Positions 4,977 through 6,033 of a stretch of 6,033 bases of DNA are shown here, in pieces. This DNA is from Thermoflexales bacterium (GTDB taxonomy: Bacteria > Chloroflexota > Anaerolineae > Fen-1058): NCBI GenBank assembly GCA_017999195.1, contig JAGOBP010000273.1:1-6033 (forward strand), in the 5' to 3' direction. Each line of letters begins with the position of its first letter. Positions within the stretch are counted from its first letter, which is position 1. Made by a program: the position numbers and the translations under genes. The notes beneath the pieces were generated by a model. It had not been told where the DNA came from. It searched no databases and was given only the letters and a program-made list of their open reading frames with translations.

Positions 4977-5969
4977 ATGAATCCACTGTCCCTAATTCTC
5001 ATCATCACGGCTGCGCTGGCCGCCGGCCTGATTGGCTGGCGTGTGTGGCGGCGCGATCAAGCGCTGCGGCAGCGCACGCAAGTCGAAGACACACTGAAAC
5101 ATGCGCACGCCTGCGAGTGGCGCGGCAGTCAGGCGACGCTGGAATCGGTGTGCGGCGCGTTGCACATCTCGGCCAACCGCGCGGTGCAGGTGTTGACGCA
5201 GATGGAAAAAGAAGGCCTGCTGCGCAACTCGACCGACGGGCTGCGCCTGACGCCCGAAGGCGAACGCATGGCGTTAGCCATCATCCGCGCGCACCGTTTG
5301 CTGGAACGCTATCTGGCTGACGAAGCCCGCATGCCGTTAGCGGATGTTCACGCCGAAGCCGAACGCCGCGAACACGAACTGACCCCGGCGGCGATTGAAG
5401 CGATGGAAGCCGCGCTCGGTTACCCCGCGATCGACCCGCATGGCGACCCCATTCCGTCGGCCAGCGGCGAACTGGCGCGCCGCGATTGGCAGCCGTTGAC
5501 GGCGTGGCCGCTGGGCACGCTGGCGCGCATCGTGCATCTGGAAGATGAACCGGCCGCGCTCTTCGCGCAGATTGCGGCGATGGGCCTGCGCCCGGGCCAG
5601 ATCGTGCAAGTGATCGAATCGAACGCGCAACGGTTGGTCTTGTCCGACGGCAATTTGACGCACACCTTAGCCCCGATCGTGGCGGCGAACATTTTCGTGG
5701 TGGCCGACGAGACGCAAGCCCTGGCCGCCGTCAAGCGCTTGAGTTCGCTAAAGCCCGGCCAGCAGGCTACAGTCTATGCGCTGGTGGAATCGCTGCAAGG
5801 CTTCACGCGCCGTCGTTTGCTGGACTTAGGTATGACGCCGGGCGCAGCCGTGACCGTTGAAATGCCCAGCATGTTTCGGGACCCGGTGGCCTATCGGGTG
5901 CGCGGCACGCTCATTGCTTTGCGCCGCGAACAGGCCGATCAAGTCTTAATCAAGGATCAAACACTATGA
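4977..5969 (+). CDS. Membrane-anchored DtxR-like protein fused to two FeoA-like domains
   Basis: A 330-residue protein with an unusual layout. Residues 3-21 form one hydrophobic helix followed by WRVWRR, so the rest should face the cytoplasm. Residues about 35-100 resemble the DtxR winged helix and 101-160 its metal-binding domain, ending GYPAIDPHGDPIP, almost identical to the same stretch in the preceding repressor. The metal positions are retained: D38, H106, E110, H125, E129, E132, H133. Two FeoA/SH3-like domains follow: about 172-245 (with AAMGLRPGQIVQV) and about 255-328, a typical FeoA (SLKPGQ, RRRLLDLGMTPGA, RDPVAYRVRG, IALRR). FeoA proteins act with the FeoB iron transporter, whose apparent gene starts within this stop codon (ATGA). 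A tethered metal sensor or FeoB regulator is inferred; whether it still binds DNA is unknown. ATG has AGGT eight bases upstream. Confidence 0.85.
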   Translation: MNPLSLILIITAALAAGLIGWRVWRRDQALRQRTQVEDTLKHAHACEWRGSQATLESVCGALHISANRAVQVLTQMEKEGLLRNSTDGLRLTPEGERMALAIIRAHRLLERYLADEARMPLADVHAEAERREHELTPAAIEAMEAALGYPAIDPHGDPIPSASGELARRDWQPLTAWPLGTLARIVHLEDEPAALFAQIAAMGLRPGQIVQVIESNAQRLVLSDGNLTHTLAPIVAANIFVVADETQALAAVKRLSSLKPGQQATVYALVESLQGFTRRRLLDLGMTPGAAVTVEMPSMFRDPVAYRVRGTLIALRREQADQVLIKDQTL

Positions 5970-6033
5970 CAGTCTGCACAACCTGCCCCGCTCACGTTTC
6001 ACTGGAGCAAATGGGCATCAATATCAAAAACTT
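5966..6033 (+). CDS. feoB: Probable FeoB ferrous iron transporter, N-terminal 22 codons (partial)
   Basis: This frame opens at ATG 5966, overlapping the previous stop as ATGA, and runs off the right edge. It starts MTVCTTCPAHVSLEQMGINI. A cysteine pair (C4xxC7), followed by a 'S-L-x-x-x-G-I' stretch, resembles the short leader that precedes the GTP-binding G domain in many FeoB proteins. The G1 motif (GNPNxGKS) would lie just outside the window. FeoB is a large inner-membrane protein that imports Fe2+ and carries a cytoplasmic GTPase. The call rests chiefly on the preceding FeoA domains and the tight overlap; the few residues alone would not prove it. Confidence 0.68.
   Translation, partial: MTVCTTCPAHVSLEQMGINIKN

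Overview
The window holds eight protein-coding genes in two divergent blocks, separated by a 350-base intergenic stretch at 3940-4289. The G+C-rich coding, the pyrophosphate-type phosphofructokinase, a probable leaderless gene, a hairpin-rich intergenic element and the style of the iron-uptake operon together suggest a bacterium of the Chloroflexota (Anaerolineae-like). That placement is inferred from gene style, not from a phylogenetic marker.

Left block, minus strand, read from right to left: a small JAMM/MPN+ metallopeptidase (3541-3939) with a -10 box six bases before its GTG start; a divergent PlsY-type glycerol-3-phosphate acyltransferase (2710-3477); a DinB-like four-helix protein with a C-terminal TPR segment (1994-2710), whose start overlaps the plsY-like stop as TGATG; a 6-phosphofructokinase with the GGDD/PKT signature of PPi-dependent enzymes (753-1958); and the N-terminal third of an oligoendopeptidase F (1-693), cut by the window edge. 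Gaps are short (overlap to 63 bases), so these genes may be co-transcribed, though they share no obvious pathway. A 12-bp hairpin with a GAAA tetraloop lies between the phosphofructokinase and peptidase genes.

Middle: 3940-4289 carries the promoter of the JAMM gene, a cluster of palindromes (about 3991-4018 and 4058-4173) resembling a dispersed intergenic repeat, and a near-consensus sigma70 promoter (TTGACT-17-TAAAAT). That promoter is overlapped by a perfect 9-4-9 inverted repeat that looks like a DtxR/MntR-family operator.

Right block, plus strand, an apparent metal-homeostasis operon: a three-domain DtxR/MntR-family repressor (4290-4952); a membrane-anchored DtxR-like protein with two C-terminal FeoA-like domains (4977-5969); and the first 22 codons of a probable FeoB ferrous-iron transporter (5966 onward), overlapping by ATGA. 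The likely logic is that the soluble repressor senses Fe2+ or Mn2+ and shuts off its own promoter, while the tethered DtxR-FeoA-FeoA protein sits at the membrane as a metal-sensing partner or regulator of FeoB. This architecture is the most interesting item in the window.
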